Positions 28,239 through 35,998 of a DNA stretch of 64,000 bases are shown piece after piece (within the stretch, counting starts at the first letter, position 1; the number at the start of each line of letters is the position of its first letter). The DNA is from Bhargavaea sp. CC-171006 (lineage in GTDB: Bacteria > Bacillota > Bacilli > Bacillales_A > Planococcaceae). The position numbers and the translations under genes were made by a program. The notes below the pieces were generated by a model. That model saw only the letters and a program-made list of their open reading frames with translations, ran no database searches and was not told the origin of the DNA. The stretch is from assembly GCF_009761675.1 (NCBI RefSeq), contig NZ_QUZH01000027.1:183065-247064 (forward strand), written 5' to 3'.

Positions 28239-28886
28239 TCATTTTTCTTCAGAGCCGCTGATTGCGGCATAGGCTTCTTTTTTCTGCTCGTTGACAGCTT
28301 CGGTCGCTTCGTTGAAGGCATCCGCCGCAGCGGTCACTTCCGCATTTCCATCGTTGACCGCTTTCACCTTCTCCTGGATCGCCTGAAAATCAGCTTGTTC
28401 ATCCGTTGCCAGGCTATACAGTTCTTTTTGCAGGCCGGCTGTCTTTTCATAGATTCCGGAGAATTCCTCATGTGCTGCATACCGGTCGGCCATCGACTTC
28501 TTCAGTTTCCCGACTGCTTCACTTACCGGAGCTTCTTCATCCTTGCCGATTTCATCAAGTCCCGACAATTCTTTTTCCGCTTTGCCGAGCGCTTCTTTCC
28601 CCTTTTCCAGCAGATCAAGGCGTTCTTCGGCAGATTCATTCGCTTCATCGGCCAATACCGACAGTTTCTCACGATCTTCCTGGGTCAGCTCCATCATTGC
28701 GTTGAACTTTCCGAACTCTTCTTTTTCAAGCGACGCCATTTTCTCCTGTGCTTCCAGGAACGGTTGCTCCTTTTCCTGGATCGTTCCGATCGCATCTGAA
28801 AGCCGTTCTTCGGCGGATGCGCCGAAAGAGCAGGCGGAAAGGAGCATCGCTGCAGCAAGCATTGTGCCCGCCAATCTTTTTTTCAT
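28239..28886 (-). CDS. ykyA: YkyA-like lipoprotein
   Basis: This 215-residue lipoprotein has a signal peptide with lipobox LLSAC (Cys near residue 19), then an almost entirely helical, Glu/Lys-rich domain with heptad character, as in the YkyA family (PF10368). In B. subtilis ykyA also lies directly upstream of pdhA. The function is not established; the form suggests an extracellular coiled-coil scaffold at the membrane surface. AAGGGGAG stands 6 nt before the ATG at 28886. Confidence 0.82.
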   Translation of the reverse strand: MKKRLAGTMLAAAMLLSACSFGASAEERLSDAIGTIQEKEQPFLEAQEKMASLEKEEFGKFNAMMELTQEDREKLSVLADEANESAEERLDLLEKGKEALGKAEKELSGLDEIGKDEEAPVSEAVGKLKKSMADRYAAHEEFSGIYEKTAGLQKELYSLATDEQADFQAIQEKVKAVNDGNAEVTAAADAFNEATEAVNEQKKEAYAAISGSEEK

Positions 28887-29030
28887 CTCCGTCTCCCCTT
28901 CCATTTCCTATTTCTACTATATTCGCTGGACGCTATGTTTTCAATGAGACGGGACATTTTGTTTCATCAACCCGCCTGTGCCGTATATAATGGGAAACAA
29001 GGTATACCGTACGAAAGGAAGTCAGCTGCC

Positions 29031-29594
29031 ATGATTACGATGGACCAGATTATCCGCGAAGGTCATCCGACCCTCCGAAAAAAAGCGGAGGAAGTGAAAT
29101 TTCCTCTCACACAAGAAGAAAAGAAAATTGCCGGCGATATGCTCGAGTTCCTGAAAAACAGTCAGGATCCCGAGAAGGCTGAAAAATACGGATTGCGCGC
29201 AGGCATCGGGCTCGCAGCCAACCAGATTGATGTACCTAAGCGGATGTTCGCCCTGCATATTATCGATGAAGGCGCGGAGCCGCTCAGCCTGACGATCATC
29301 AACCCGAAAATCGTCAGTCATTCCGCCAAGAAGTCCTATCTTCCCGGAGGAGAAGGCTGTCTGTCTGTGGACAGGGACGTGCCGGGCTTTGTCCCCCGCT
29401 ACTCCAAAATCACAGTCAAGGGCTTCACACCCGAGGGAGAGCCCATCAAGAAACGGCTGAAAGGCCTGCAAGCAATCGCTTTCCAGCACGAGCTTGATCA
29501 CCTCAATGGTGTGATGTTCTACGATCACATCGATCCGGACGAACCGTTCCGCGAGTACAATGATGCGGAACCGCTGAAGGCCGATGAAGAATAA
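29031..29594 (+). CDS. def: Peptide deformylase
   Basis: This 187-residue metalloenzyme removes the formyl group from nascent N-termini. All three motifs are present: GIGLAANQID, EGCLSVDR (metal Cys) and QHELDHLNG (two metal His plus catalytic Glu). Length and insertion (PEKAEKYGLRAG) fit the Gram-positive type II enzymes. The frame is open to 28935 but GAAAGGAAG stands 8 nt before the ATG at 29031. It is divergent from ykyA, as is def2 (ykrB) in B. subtilis. Confidence 0.95.
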   Translation: MITMDQIIREGHPTLRKKAEEVKFPLTQEEKKIAGDMLEFLKNSQDPEKAEKYGLRAGIGLAANQIDVPKRMFALHIIDEGAEPLSLTIINPKIVSHSAKKSYLPGGEGCLSVDRDVPGFVPRYSKITVKGFTPEGEPIKKRLKGLQAIAFQHELDHLNGVMFYDHIDPDEPFREYNDAEPLKADEE

Positions 29595-29626
29595 TAGCCG
29601 GGTCCGCTATCGGTCCCGGTCCTTTG

Positions 29627-29652
29627 CAGACAGGCTTGTCCTGTCTGTTTTT
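29627..29652 (+). terminator. def terminator
   Basis: Stem CAGACAGG/CCTGTCTG (29627-29634, 29640-29647), followed by T-rich sequence overlapping the convergent HAD gene's stop. Confidence 0.75.
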
Positions 29653-29653
29653 A

Positions 29654-30424
29654 TTAGATAAGTTTCAGCTGATCGAGGATTCGGGCAATACCGTCTTCCG
29701 CTACGTCTCCGGTGATGAAATCGGCCCGCTTTTTGGCTTCTTCATGAGCGTTCCCCATAGCTACACCTATACCCGCTGCCCTGAGCATCTCGATATCATT
29801 GAGGCCGTCTCCGAATGCAACGGCGTCGTCCATCGTGAGACCTTCCCGGTCAAGGATCCGCTGCATCCCTTCGGCTTTGGAAGTTCCTGCAGGAAGGATG
29901 TCAGTGGATGTTCGGTGCCAGCGGACAAACTTCATTTCCGGAAAAGCTTCGGTATAGGCCCGCTCATGTTCCTCGGTGCAAAAAAGCAGCGCCTGATGGA
30001 TCGGCCGCTCCTTATAGAATGTCTCCGATGCCCTCGGGTAAGGCATTTTAAGTGAGCCCAGGCTGTCTTCGACATGCGGATGTCCCGTCTCGGTAGCGAC
30101 CATTTCCCTGTCATCCATGAAAATGAGCGGGAAGCGGTCCCGGTCCGCCTTTTCTTTGATTCGGGCCAGGATATCAGGTTCGATGACGCCGCCGTGGATC
30201 AGTTCGCCCTTGTGGACAACATATTGTCCGTTAAAGCAGATATATGTATCGATGTCCAGGTCTTCGAGCACCGGACCGATCATGAATGGCGCGCGTCCTG
30301 TTGCAATGGCAACGAGATGCCCCTTTTCACGTGCTGCCATGACCGCTTTCTTCGCTGACTCAGGCAATTTTTTGTCATGGTCGTACAGGGTGCCGTCGAT
30401 ATCGAAAAAGAGGATATTCTTCAT
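29654..30424 (-). CDS. Cof-type HAD phosphatase, YkrA-like
   Basis: This 256-residue HAD-superfamily hydrolase of the Cof subfamily has motif I FFDIDGTLYD, motif II near IATGRAP, and motif IV GDGLNDIEMLRAAGIGVAMGNA. Members dephosphorylate sugar phosphates or flavin/pyridoxal phosphates; the substrate cannot be read from sequence. Position between def and rpoY-rnjA corresponds to B. subtilis ykrA. The ATG at 30424 has GGCGGAG 10 nt upstream; the TTG at 30433 lies too close to it. It is divergent from the small cationic peptide gene. Confidence 0.87.
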   Translation of the reverse strand: MKNILFFDIDGTLYDHDKKLPESAKKAVMAAREKGHLVAIATGRAPFMIGPVLEDLDIDTYICFNGQYVVHKGELIHGGVIEPDILARIKEKADRDRFPLIFMDDREMVATETGHPHVEDSLGSLKMPYPRASETFYKERPIHQALLFCTEEHERAYTEAFPEMKFVRWHRTSTDILPAGTSKAEGMQRILDREGLTMDDAVAFGDGLNDIEMLRAAGIGVAMGNAHEEAKKRADFITGDVAEDGIARILDQLKLI

Positions 30425-30470
30425 CGTTTCCAATCTCCGCCTTCCTATATAATTTCTTTAAAAACCGCCC

Positions 30471-30505
30471 TTGACAGAACATTCAAAATGACCTATAATA
30501 GGTCA
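30471..30505 (+). promoter_or_regulatory. Consensus promoter with palindrome over the -10 box
   Basis: TTGACA (30471-30476), a 17-nt spacer and TATAAT (30494-30499) form a textbook sigma-A promoter. The -10 box is the centre of a perfect 17-bp palindrome, TGACCTATAATAGGTCA (30489-30505). Such placement is typical of a repressor operator, though the repressor is unknown. Transcription should begin near 30506, directly before the ribosome site AAGGAG (30507-30512). Confidence 0.85.
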
Positions 30506-30520
30506 CAAGGAGTGATAGCC

Positions 30521-30592
30521 ATGCTGAAACGCCTGAAACGCAAATGGTTGAAGCGGCTCAATGGCATCCTCGGCAAGAAGTCCATTGCATAG
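30521..30592 (+). CDS. 23-residue cationic amphipathic peptide
   Basis: A short frame begins MLKRLKRKWLKRLNG and ends GKKSIA. It contains nine Lys/Arg residues and no acidic residue, and forms an amphipathic helix on a helical wheel by eye. AAGGAG is 8 nt before the ATG, a consensus promoter stands upstream, and a terminator follows 9 nt after the stop, so this is a self-contained transcription unit of about 120 nt. I do not recognise a family. Possibilities are a membrane-active peptide (toxin, bacteriocin-like or phenol-soluble-modulin-like), a regulatory micropeptide, or a small RNA carrying an incidental frame. Confidence 0.6.
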   Translation: MLKRLKRKWLKRLNGILGKKSIA

Positions 30593-30601
30593 TGAACTCA
30601 T

Positions 30602-30628
30602 GCCCCCGCAAAAACGGGGGCTTTTCTT
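30602..30628 (+). terminator. Terminator of the small peptide gene
   Basis: Stem GCCCCCG/CGGGGGC (30602-30608, 30615-30621), then TTTTCTTT. Confidence 0.85.
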
Positions 30629-30630
30629 TA

Positions 30631-30658
30631 TTTCACTGGGCCTGCATGCTATTATAAA
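30631..30658 (+). promoter_or_regulatory. Candidate rpoY-rnjA promoter
   Basis: TTTCAC (30631-30636) and TATAAA (30653-30658) are 16 nt apart, about 40 nt upstream of rpoY. Confidence 0.5.
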
Positions 30659-30699
30659 CGATATGGCAAGTATTTGAACGTGAAAAAGGAGAGCAGACC

Positions 30700-30909
30700 A
30701 TGATCTACAAAGTGTACTACCAAGAAAACCTGCATGAAGTACCAGTCCGCGAAAACACAAAATCCATGTATGTGGAAGCAGAATCGGTACGTGCCGTACG
30801 CGCTGCACTGAAAGAGCGTGAACTGTACGTTGAACACATCCAAGCCTTGGAAGACGGCCATCTGGAATACGAAAAAAAATCGCCTGACTTCCACGTCGAA
30901 CAGGTGTGA
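30700..30909 (+). CDS. rpoY: RNA polymerase epsilon subunit
   Basis: This 69-residue DUF1447 protein (YkzG) is a small Firmicute-specific RNA polymerase subunit that binds the core enzyme and resembles phage inhibitor Gp2 in fold. The conserved pattern [25 protein letters not shown] is complete. AAAGGAG precedes the ATG. As in B. subtilis it is directly upstream of rnjA. Confidence 0.95.
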   Translation: MIYKVYYQENLHEVPVRENTKSMYVEAESVRAVRAALKERELYVEHIQALEDGHLEYEKKSPDFHVEQV

Positions 30910-30914
30910 CCCGG

Positions 30915-32585
30915 ATGAAATCGGTCAAGAATGATCAGACAGCCGTATTTGCGCTCGGCGGACTGGGCGAAATCGGCAAAAACACGTATGGGGTCCAATT
31001 CCAGGATGAAATCATCCTCATTGATGCGGGGATCATGTTCCCTGAAGATGACCTGCTCGGCATCGACTATGTGATTCCCGACTATACGTACATCGAGCGG
31101 AATGTGGATAAAATAAAAGGCTTATTTATCACACATGGCCACGAGGACCATATCGGCGGTATTCCTTACCTGCTCAAAAAGGTGAACATCCCGGTTTATG
31201 GCGGCAAGCTGGCGCTGGGCCTCCTGCGCAACAAGCTTGAGGAGCACGGACTCCTCCGCCGCACGAAACTGATCGAAGTCGGAGAAGATGACGTGATCAA
31301 ATTCAGGAAAACTTCGGTCAGCTTTTTCAGGACGACCCACAGTATACCCGATGCCTTCGGGATCGTGGTGAAAACACCTCCGGGCAACATTGTCCACACC
31401 GGTGATTTCAAGTTCGACTTCACTCCTGTCGGTGAGCCGGCAAACCTTGCGAAGATGGCGCAGATCGGAGAAGAAGGCGTACTCTGCCTTCTCTCCGACA
31501 GTACGAATGCGGAAGTGCCTGATTTCACGATGTCCGAGAAGACTGTCGGAGAAAGCATCGATGAGATTTTCCGGAAAGTGAACGGAAGGATTATCTTTGC
31601 GACATTCGCCTCCAATATCTACCGGCTTCAGCAGGCAGTGGAAGCCGCCATCCGTCACGGCAGGAAAATCGCCGTGTTCGGCCGTAGCATGGACAATGCA
31701 ATCACCATCGGCACGGAACTTGGCTATATCGATGCGCCGAAGGAAATGTTCGTTGATACCCAGACGCTGAACCGCCTTCCTGCCAATGAGGTCATGATCC
31801 TCTGCACGGGAAGCCAGGGCGAACCGATGGCAGCACTTTCACGGATTGCAAACGGCACACACCGGCAGATCCAGATTCAGCCTGGGGACACGGTCATCTT
31901 CTCTTCTTCCCCGATCCCGGGCAATATCGCCAGTGTCAATCGGACCATCAACCTGCTGTTCCGTGCAGGCGCTGAAGTCATCCATGGGTCCCTCAACAAC
32001 ATCCATACTTCCGGGCACGGATCTCAGCAGGAGCAGAAACTCATGCTCCGCCTGATCAAGCCGAAGTTCTTCATGCCGATCCACGGTGAATACCGGATGC
32101 TGAAGACCCATGCCGGGCTTGCTGTCCAGTGTGACGTGCCTGAGGACAACATCTTCATTATGGAGAATGGAGATGTTCTCGCGCTCAGCTCTAACGAGGC
32201 CCATCTGGCGGGACGGATCCCGTCCGGAGATGTCTATATCGACGGCAGCGGAATCGGTGACATCGGCAACGTCGTCCTGCGCGACCGCCGTGTCCTTTCT
32301 GAAGACGGGCTCGTTATCGTGGTCGTCACGCTGAACAAGGCAAAGGGCAAGATCGTTGCCGGTCCTGACCTGATCTCACGCGGATTCGTCTATATGCGTG
32401 AATCCGGCCAGATGATCAACGAAGCGCAGTCGATGCTGAACCGGCGTCTTCGTCAGTCGGTTGCCAATTCTGATACGCCGGACACCGAAGCGCTCAAGAG
32501 CCAGATCACAGATATTCTTGGTCCATATCTGTACGAACAGACCAAACGCAAGCCGATGATCCTTCCTGTCGTCATGGAAGTCTGA
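30915..32585 (+). CDS. rnjA: Ribonuclease J1
   Basis: This 556-residue metallo-beta-lactamase/beta-CASP nuclease has 5'-3' exonuclease and endonuclease activity in mRNA turnover and rRNA maturation. The zinc motif [10 protein letters not shown], the beta-CASP residues ([39 protein letters not shown]) and [11 protein letters not shown] are intact, and the C-terminus ends [10 protein letters not shown] as in B. subtilis. An in-frame GTG at 30906 overlaps the rpoY stop (GTGA); the ATG at 30915 (MKSVKNDQ) matches the family start. It is cotranscribed with rpoY and terminated by a perfect hairpin. Confidence 0.97.
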   Translation: MKSVKNDQTAVFALGGLGEIGKNTYGVQFQDEIILIDAGIMFPEDDLLGIDYVIPDYTYIERNVDKIKGLFITHGHEDHIGGIPYLLKKVNIPVYGGKLALGLLRNKLEEHGLLRRTKLIEVGEDDVIKFRKTSVSFFRTTHSIPDAFGIVVKTPPGNIVHTGDFKFDFTPVGEPANLAKMAQIGEEGVLCLLSDSTNAEVPDFTMSEKTVGESIDEIFRKVNGRIIFATFASNIYRLQQAVEAAIRHGRKIAVFGRSMDNAITIGTELGYIDAPKEMFVDTQTLNRLPANEVMILCTGSQGEPMAALSRIANGTHRQIQIQPGDTVIFSSSPIPGNIASVNRTINLLFRAGAEVIHGSLNNIHTSGHGSQQEQKLMLRLIKPKFFMPIHGEYRMLKTHAGLAVQCDVPEDNIFIMENGDVLALSSNEAHLAGRIPSGDVYIDGSGIGDIGNVVLRDRRVLSEDGLVIVVVTLNKAKGKIVAGPDLISRGFVYMRESGQMINEAQSMLNRRLRQSVANSDTPDTEALKSQITDILGPYLYEQTKRKPMILPVVMEV

Positions 32586-32591
32586 TCAACG

Positions 32592-32630
32592 AAAAAAGCT
32601 GCACGGAATCGTATTCCGTGCAGCTTTTTA
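32592..32630 (+). terminator. rnjA terminator
   Basis: A 14-bp stem AAGCTGCACGGAAT/ATTCCGTGCAGCTT (32596-32609, 32613-32626), flanked by A-run and T-run. Confidence 0.88.
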
Positions 32631-32644
32631 TATTGTTACCCGTC

Positions 32645-32673
32645 AAAAAAGCCCCGGCTATGTATGCCGGGGC
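32645..32673 (-). terminator. ktrC terminator
   Basis: Stem GCCCCGGC/GCCGGGGC (32651-32658, 32666-32673), with minus-strand T-run. Confidence 0.82.
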
Positions 32674-32685
32674 TTTCATCGCTGC

Positions 32686-33345
32686 TCAGTGCAGCGCTTT
32701 TTTCTCAAATCTCAGGATATCCGCGTCTGACCCGATGATGATCAGGATGTCCCCTTCGTGGATCGGTTCCTCCGCCATAGGAGAGACCACTACGTCCTCT
32801 CCCCTCTTGATCGCCACGATGTTGATGCCGTACCTCGCCCGTATATCAAGGTCCAGGATGGAATGGCCTGCAAGCATCTCATTCGCCTTGATCTCCATGA
32901 TGGAGTGCTCATCGGACAATTCAAGATAATCAAGAATATTATTTGAGATCATATTATTCGCGATACGGATTCCCATGTCCCGCTCGGGATGGACGACCTG
33001 GTCCGCCCCGATTTTCTGGAGCACTTTCGCGTGATAGTCATTTTGCGCTTTAACCGTGATTTTTTCGACGCCGAGTTCCTTCAGAATCAAGGTGGTCAGG
33101 ATGCTCGACTGGATGTCCTCTCCGATTGCAACAATCACATGTTCAAAATTCCGGATACCGAGAGACACGAGCGCCTGCTCGTCGGTCGTGTCCGCCACGA
33201 CGGCCTGTGTCGCGATCGAGGCGAACTCGTCCACCCTCTCCGGATCCTGGTCGATGGCGAGGACGTCCGCCCCCTGCTCCACCAGTTCACGGCAGATGCT
33301 TCCGCCGAACCGGCCCAGTCCGACTACGACAAACTCTTTCTTCAT
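32686..33345 (-). CDS. ktrC: Ktr potassium uptake regulatory subunit
   Basis: This 219-residue peripheral protein has an N-terminal RCK_N Rossmann domain (VVGLGRFGGSICRELVEQGADVLAIDQD) and a C-terminal RCK_C domain. Octameric rings of KtrA/KtrC gate the membrane channels KtrB/KtrD; they bind ATP/ADP and, in the RCK_C domain, cyclic-di-AMP, which closes the system. Position beside rnjA matches B. subtilis ktrC (ykqB). No channel gene is adjacent; the likely partner is ktrD at 60.3 kb. It is a monocistronic gene with its own terminator. Confidence 0.92.
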   Translation of the reverse strand: MKKEFVVVGLGRFGGSICRELVEQGADVLAIDQDPERVDEFASIATQAVVADTTDEQALVSLGIRNFEHVIVAIGEDIQSSILTTLILKELGVEKITVKAQNDYHAKVLQKIGADQVVHPERDMGIRIANNMISNNILDYLELSDEHSIMEIKANEMLAGHSILDLDIRARYGINIVAIKRGEDVVVSPMAEEPIHEGDILIIIGSDADILRFEKKALH

Positions 33346-33456
33346 TTTTCTTGCCTCCAGCCGCAGGCCCGCCCCGGTGCGGTCCGTGCGTAAATTACAG
33401 CTTCAATTTCCGTTTACGCCCCCCAGGATAAAGGGAAGGATGAGGGGGGAGGCTGT

Positions 33457-33741
33457 TCAGCCCCGGTCAAACGGACGCTTTGGCCGGTCCGTGCAGAACT
33501 GGCATTTCGGATCTGTACAGGTCTCTTCGCGCCACTCATTGCATCCGGCGCAATACGCGGAATCATAGGTGGCATCATAGGACAGTGGTTCCAGACAGAA
33601 TTCACAATAATCATCCAGTTCTTCATAAGGGATGATGCGATCTTTTGTCATCAGGAAAACCCCTTCGATGACGGGCGTTACGCCATTGCGGCTTCGCCCC
33701 CGGCCATGGTCCGGACCCGGGAAGAAATTGTTCTTGCCCAT
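33457..33741 (-). CDS. Small cysteine-rich protein, probable zinc ribbon
   Basis: This 94-residue protein is not assigned to a family. The second half holds seven cysteines with three CxxC pairs (YCEFC, YCAGC, CQFC) and ends in a basic tail, suggesting one or two zinc sites. The first half is Gly/Arg-rich and probably disordered. AAAGGAGGGG stands 5 nt before the ATG at 33741; an internal Met about 30 codons later could start a shorter form containing all the cysteines. It is divergent from the CorA-like gene with 67 nt between. Function unknown. Confidence 0.6.
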   Translation of the reverse strand: MGKNNFFPGPDHGRGRSRNGVTPVIEGVFLMTKDRIIPYEELDDYCEFCLEPLSYDATYDSAYCAGCNEWREETCTDPKCQFCTDRPKRPFDRG

Positions 33742-33808
33742 TGCCACCCCTCCTTTTTCCAATAGTGTACCACATCATCCCAAAACTACAATGAATGGCG
33801 GTGAAAAC

Positions 33809-35266
33809 ATGACAGAGGTTCCTGATACGAAAGATTTCATTGTCAAAGACGGGTATCTCTCCTTTATCCTGCCATTTGCCTATAGAAAAAAACAGATCAA
33901 AAAAGCGGCTGATGCGCTCAGGAAAGACGGATTTCACTTTTTTACACTTGAGGATCCCGGCGGACAGATCAATGATCTCTATGAAGGTTCCATCGAGATT
34001 TCCCAGGAGGAGCTGGATCAGTATTTCCTTCCCTATGTGGAACGCAAAATCTTCCCTCCGACTATCGAGGAATATGGTTTCCACCGCTTCTACAAAGTGA
34101 TCGGAGAAGATTTTGAGCTGACGGCCGACGGAGAGCGCTATCCGTTCCGCTTTATGAGCCTTGATGTGACGCTGGGTCCTTTCGGCATCGCGTTCTTTAC
34201 GTCCAGGGTACGCCTGCTGGACAACGGGCTGCCGCTATCCTCCGTCCTGAATTTCATGCAGCACTTCAGGGCGGCCGAAAACAAGCTGAAAGAGGAGAAA
34301 GGATCGGTCATTTATTGTGAAGATGGCATTGAATTTTCAAACGTCCATGAATTTCTTCTCGACCGCTTCGCTTCTGCCATCAAGTCGTTTATCATCCACG
34401 ATGATCGGCTCAAAGGCTATTTCGGGAGCCTCCCCTATTTCGAGGATGAGCGGATGTTCGTCACCTCCTTCCTGTTCGCAGAACCGGGCACGGAACTTAG
34501 TGATGAGCAGCTGTTCCGGATCGGCAAGGTCGACGGACTCTCTCCCGAAGGAAAACCGTTCATCTCGGCTTCCAACATGAACTACATAAGAGATTATCTG
34601 GACAAGTATTTGCACGACCGATGGGCACCGGATCTGTACACGCTTGCCACAGATCTCTCCTACATCAATGTAACCACGAAAAGTTCTGAGGAGATGCAGC
34701 GCCCTCTTGCCCACTTCATGGGAACACACTACTATAATTTTTTGCTGCATTACTTTTACCGGATCATGCTTCTTCGGGTATCGTTCGAGTATAGCCGTCT
34801 CCAATGGGACAAGGATGAAGAGTACCTGAAGCGGCTGATTGAGCTGATTACGATTTTTTCATCCTGGTACTACTTCAAACATGTCAGTGTCCGCCAGGAA
34901 GGACGGGAATTGGGGCTGCTCTTCAGGCAGGCATTCAGCCTGGACGACCTGTATGAGGAAGTGCACACCACACTCGATGAGTTGTACCGCACACAGGAAA
35001 ACGCGGCTGCGAACCGGATGAACCTGCTCCTTTTCTTTCTCACCGTCTTTACTGTCATCTCGGGCATCTACGGGATGAACCTGGTGATTGACGACTGGAA
35101 AAACGATACAAGCTGGAAAGAGATTTCTTCATATGGATTGTTCGGATGGATCGCGCTCATTACCGCTTTACTTGGTATCGGCATGTCGATTTATCTCTTC
35201 TTCTCTTACCTCGGCCGGATCGTATGGCGTAAGCTGAAGAGAAAAATGGATGATCTGGACTTCTGA
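33809..35266 (+). CDS. CorA-like divalent-metal transporter with enlarged cytosolic domain
   Basis: This 485-residue protein has two C-terminal membrane helices (LLLFFLTVFTVISGIYG and LFGWIALITALLGIGMSIYLFF), the first ending in the CorA signature YGMN. That places it in the CorA/2-TM-GxN superfamily of Mg2+ (or Ni2+/Co2+/Zn2+) channels. The N-terminal ~415 residues are longer than in classical CorA (about 250) and I do not recognise their details. GGCGGTGA is the best ribosome site, 7 nt before the ATG at 33809. Ion specificity is unknown. It is monocistronic, followed by a hairpin terminator. Confidence 0.75.
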   Translation: MTEVPDTKDFIVKDGYLSFILPFAYRKKQIKKAADALRKDGFHFFTLEDPGGQINDLYEGSIEISQEELDQYFLPYVERKIFPPTIEEYGFHRFYKVIGEDFELTADGERYPFRFMSLDVTLGPFGIAFFTSRVRLLDNGLPLSSVLNFMQHFRAAENKLKEEKGSVIYCEDGIEFSNVHEFLLDRFASAIKSFIIHDDRLKGYFGSLPYFEDERMFVTSFLFAEPGTELSDEQLFRIGKVDGLSPEGKPFISASNMNYIRDYLDKYLHDRWAPDLYTLATDLSYINVTTKSSEEMQRPLAHFMGTHYYNFLLHYFYRIMLLRVSFEYSRLQWDKDEEYLKRLIELITIFSSWYYFKHVSVRQEGRELGLLFRQAFSLDDLYEEVHTTLDELYRTQENAAANRMNLLLFFLTVFTVISGIYGMNLVIDDWKNDTSWKEISSYGLFGWIALITALLGIGMSIYLFFSYLGRIVWRKLKRKMDDLDF

Positions 35267-35275
35267 TCCGTCAGT

Positions 35276-35306
35276 CCGGAACGCAAATATCGGCGTTCCG
35301 GGCTTT
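35276..35306 (+). terminator. Terminator of the CorA-like gene
   Basis: Stem CCGGAACGC/GCGTTCCGG within 35276-35301, followed by GCTTTT. Confidence 0.7.
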
Positions 35307-35345
35307 TGTCATGCCTTCCGCTATGAAACGGATGAAATTTTCCTC

Positions 35346-35403
35346 TTGCAATCACGAATGAATTTTGTATAATAAAATCCGCTATTGCTAAACTTAAAGT
35401 TTA
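35346..35403 (+). promoter_or_regulatory. potR promoter and candidate autoregulatory operator
   Basis: TTGCAA (35346-35351) and TATAAT (35368-35373) are 16 nt apart. Just downstream of the expected start, TAAACTTAAAGTTTA (35389-35403) is a perfect 15-bp palindrome, and a further half-site TAAACT lies at 35411-35416. Binding here by PotR, the first product of the operon, is a reasonable inference. Confidence 0.65.
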
Positions 35404-35433
35404 TTATAAGTAAACTCCACAGGAGGCTGTCCC

Positions 35434-35976
35434 ATGCAAATCGGGAAAAAGATCAAGCAGCTCCGGCTGAAAAAAGGGCTTACACAGGAAGAACTCGGCG
35501 AGAGGACAGATTTGAGCAAGGGCTATATCTCCCAGCTTGAACGCGACCACACCTCTCCGTCCATCGAGACCCTGTTTTCTCTTTTGGAGGTACTCGGTTC
35601 TTCCCCCAAGGAGTTTTTCGACGACGGCAGCCCTGCGTCCAAGGTCGTCTTCAGCAAGGACGAACATATCCTGAACACTGATGAGGACCGGGGATACTCC
35701 GTCCGGTGGCTAGTTTCCGAGTCAAACGAGAAGGAGATGGAGCCCGTCCTGCTGACTCTTGAGCCCGGCGGAGGATTCAAAGAGTTCGAGCCTTCCCTAT
35801 CGCAGACGTTCATTTACGTATTGAAAGGGCAGATCATGCTCCAATTGGGTACAGAGAGTTATAAGGCCGGAACGGGCGATGCCCTTTACTACGAAGCATC
35901 GCATGATCATCAGCTTTCAAATGCCGGTCCCGGGGAGGCCCGATGCCTGCTCATCGCCACTGATTCTTATTTGTGA
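35434..35976 (+). CDS. potR: XRE-cupin transcriptional regulator of polyamine uptake
   Basis: This 180-residue protein has an N-terminal helix-turn-helix (KKIKQLRLKKGLTQEELGERTDLSKGYISQLER) and a C-terminal cupin sensor domain (LEPGGGFKEFEPSLSQTFIYVLKGQIMLQLG). It has the PuuR/PotR architecture common in front of potABCD in Firmicutes. The cupin probably senses a polyamine or a related amine; that is inference from context. AGGAGG precedes the ATG. It is 22 nt ahead of potA, so it is the first gene of the operon, and a palindrome in its leader suggests autoregulation. Confidence 0.85.
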   Translation: MQIGKKIKQLRLKKGLTQEELGERTDLSKGYISQLERDHTSPSIETLFSLLEVLGSSPKEFFDDGSPASKVVFSKDEHILNTDEDRGYSVRWLVSESNEKEMEPVLLTLEPGGGFKEFEPSLSQTFIYVLKGQIMLQLGTESYKAGTGDALYYEASHDHQLSNAGPGEARCLLIATDSYL

Positions 35977-35998
35977 TTATTGATACTGGAGGTAAGAC

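Noticed and set aside
33346..33456. GCGTAAA/TTTACGC inverted arms between ktrC and the Cys-rich gene
   Set aside because: Only 7 bp with an 18-nt loop and no T-run; indistinguishable from chance.
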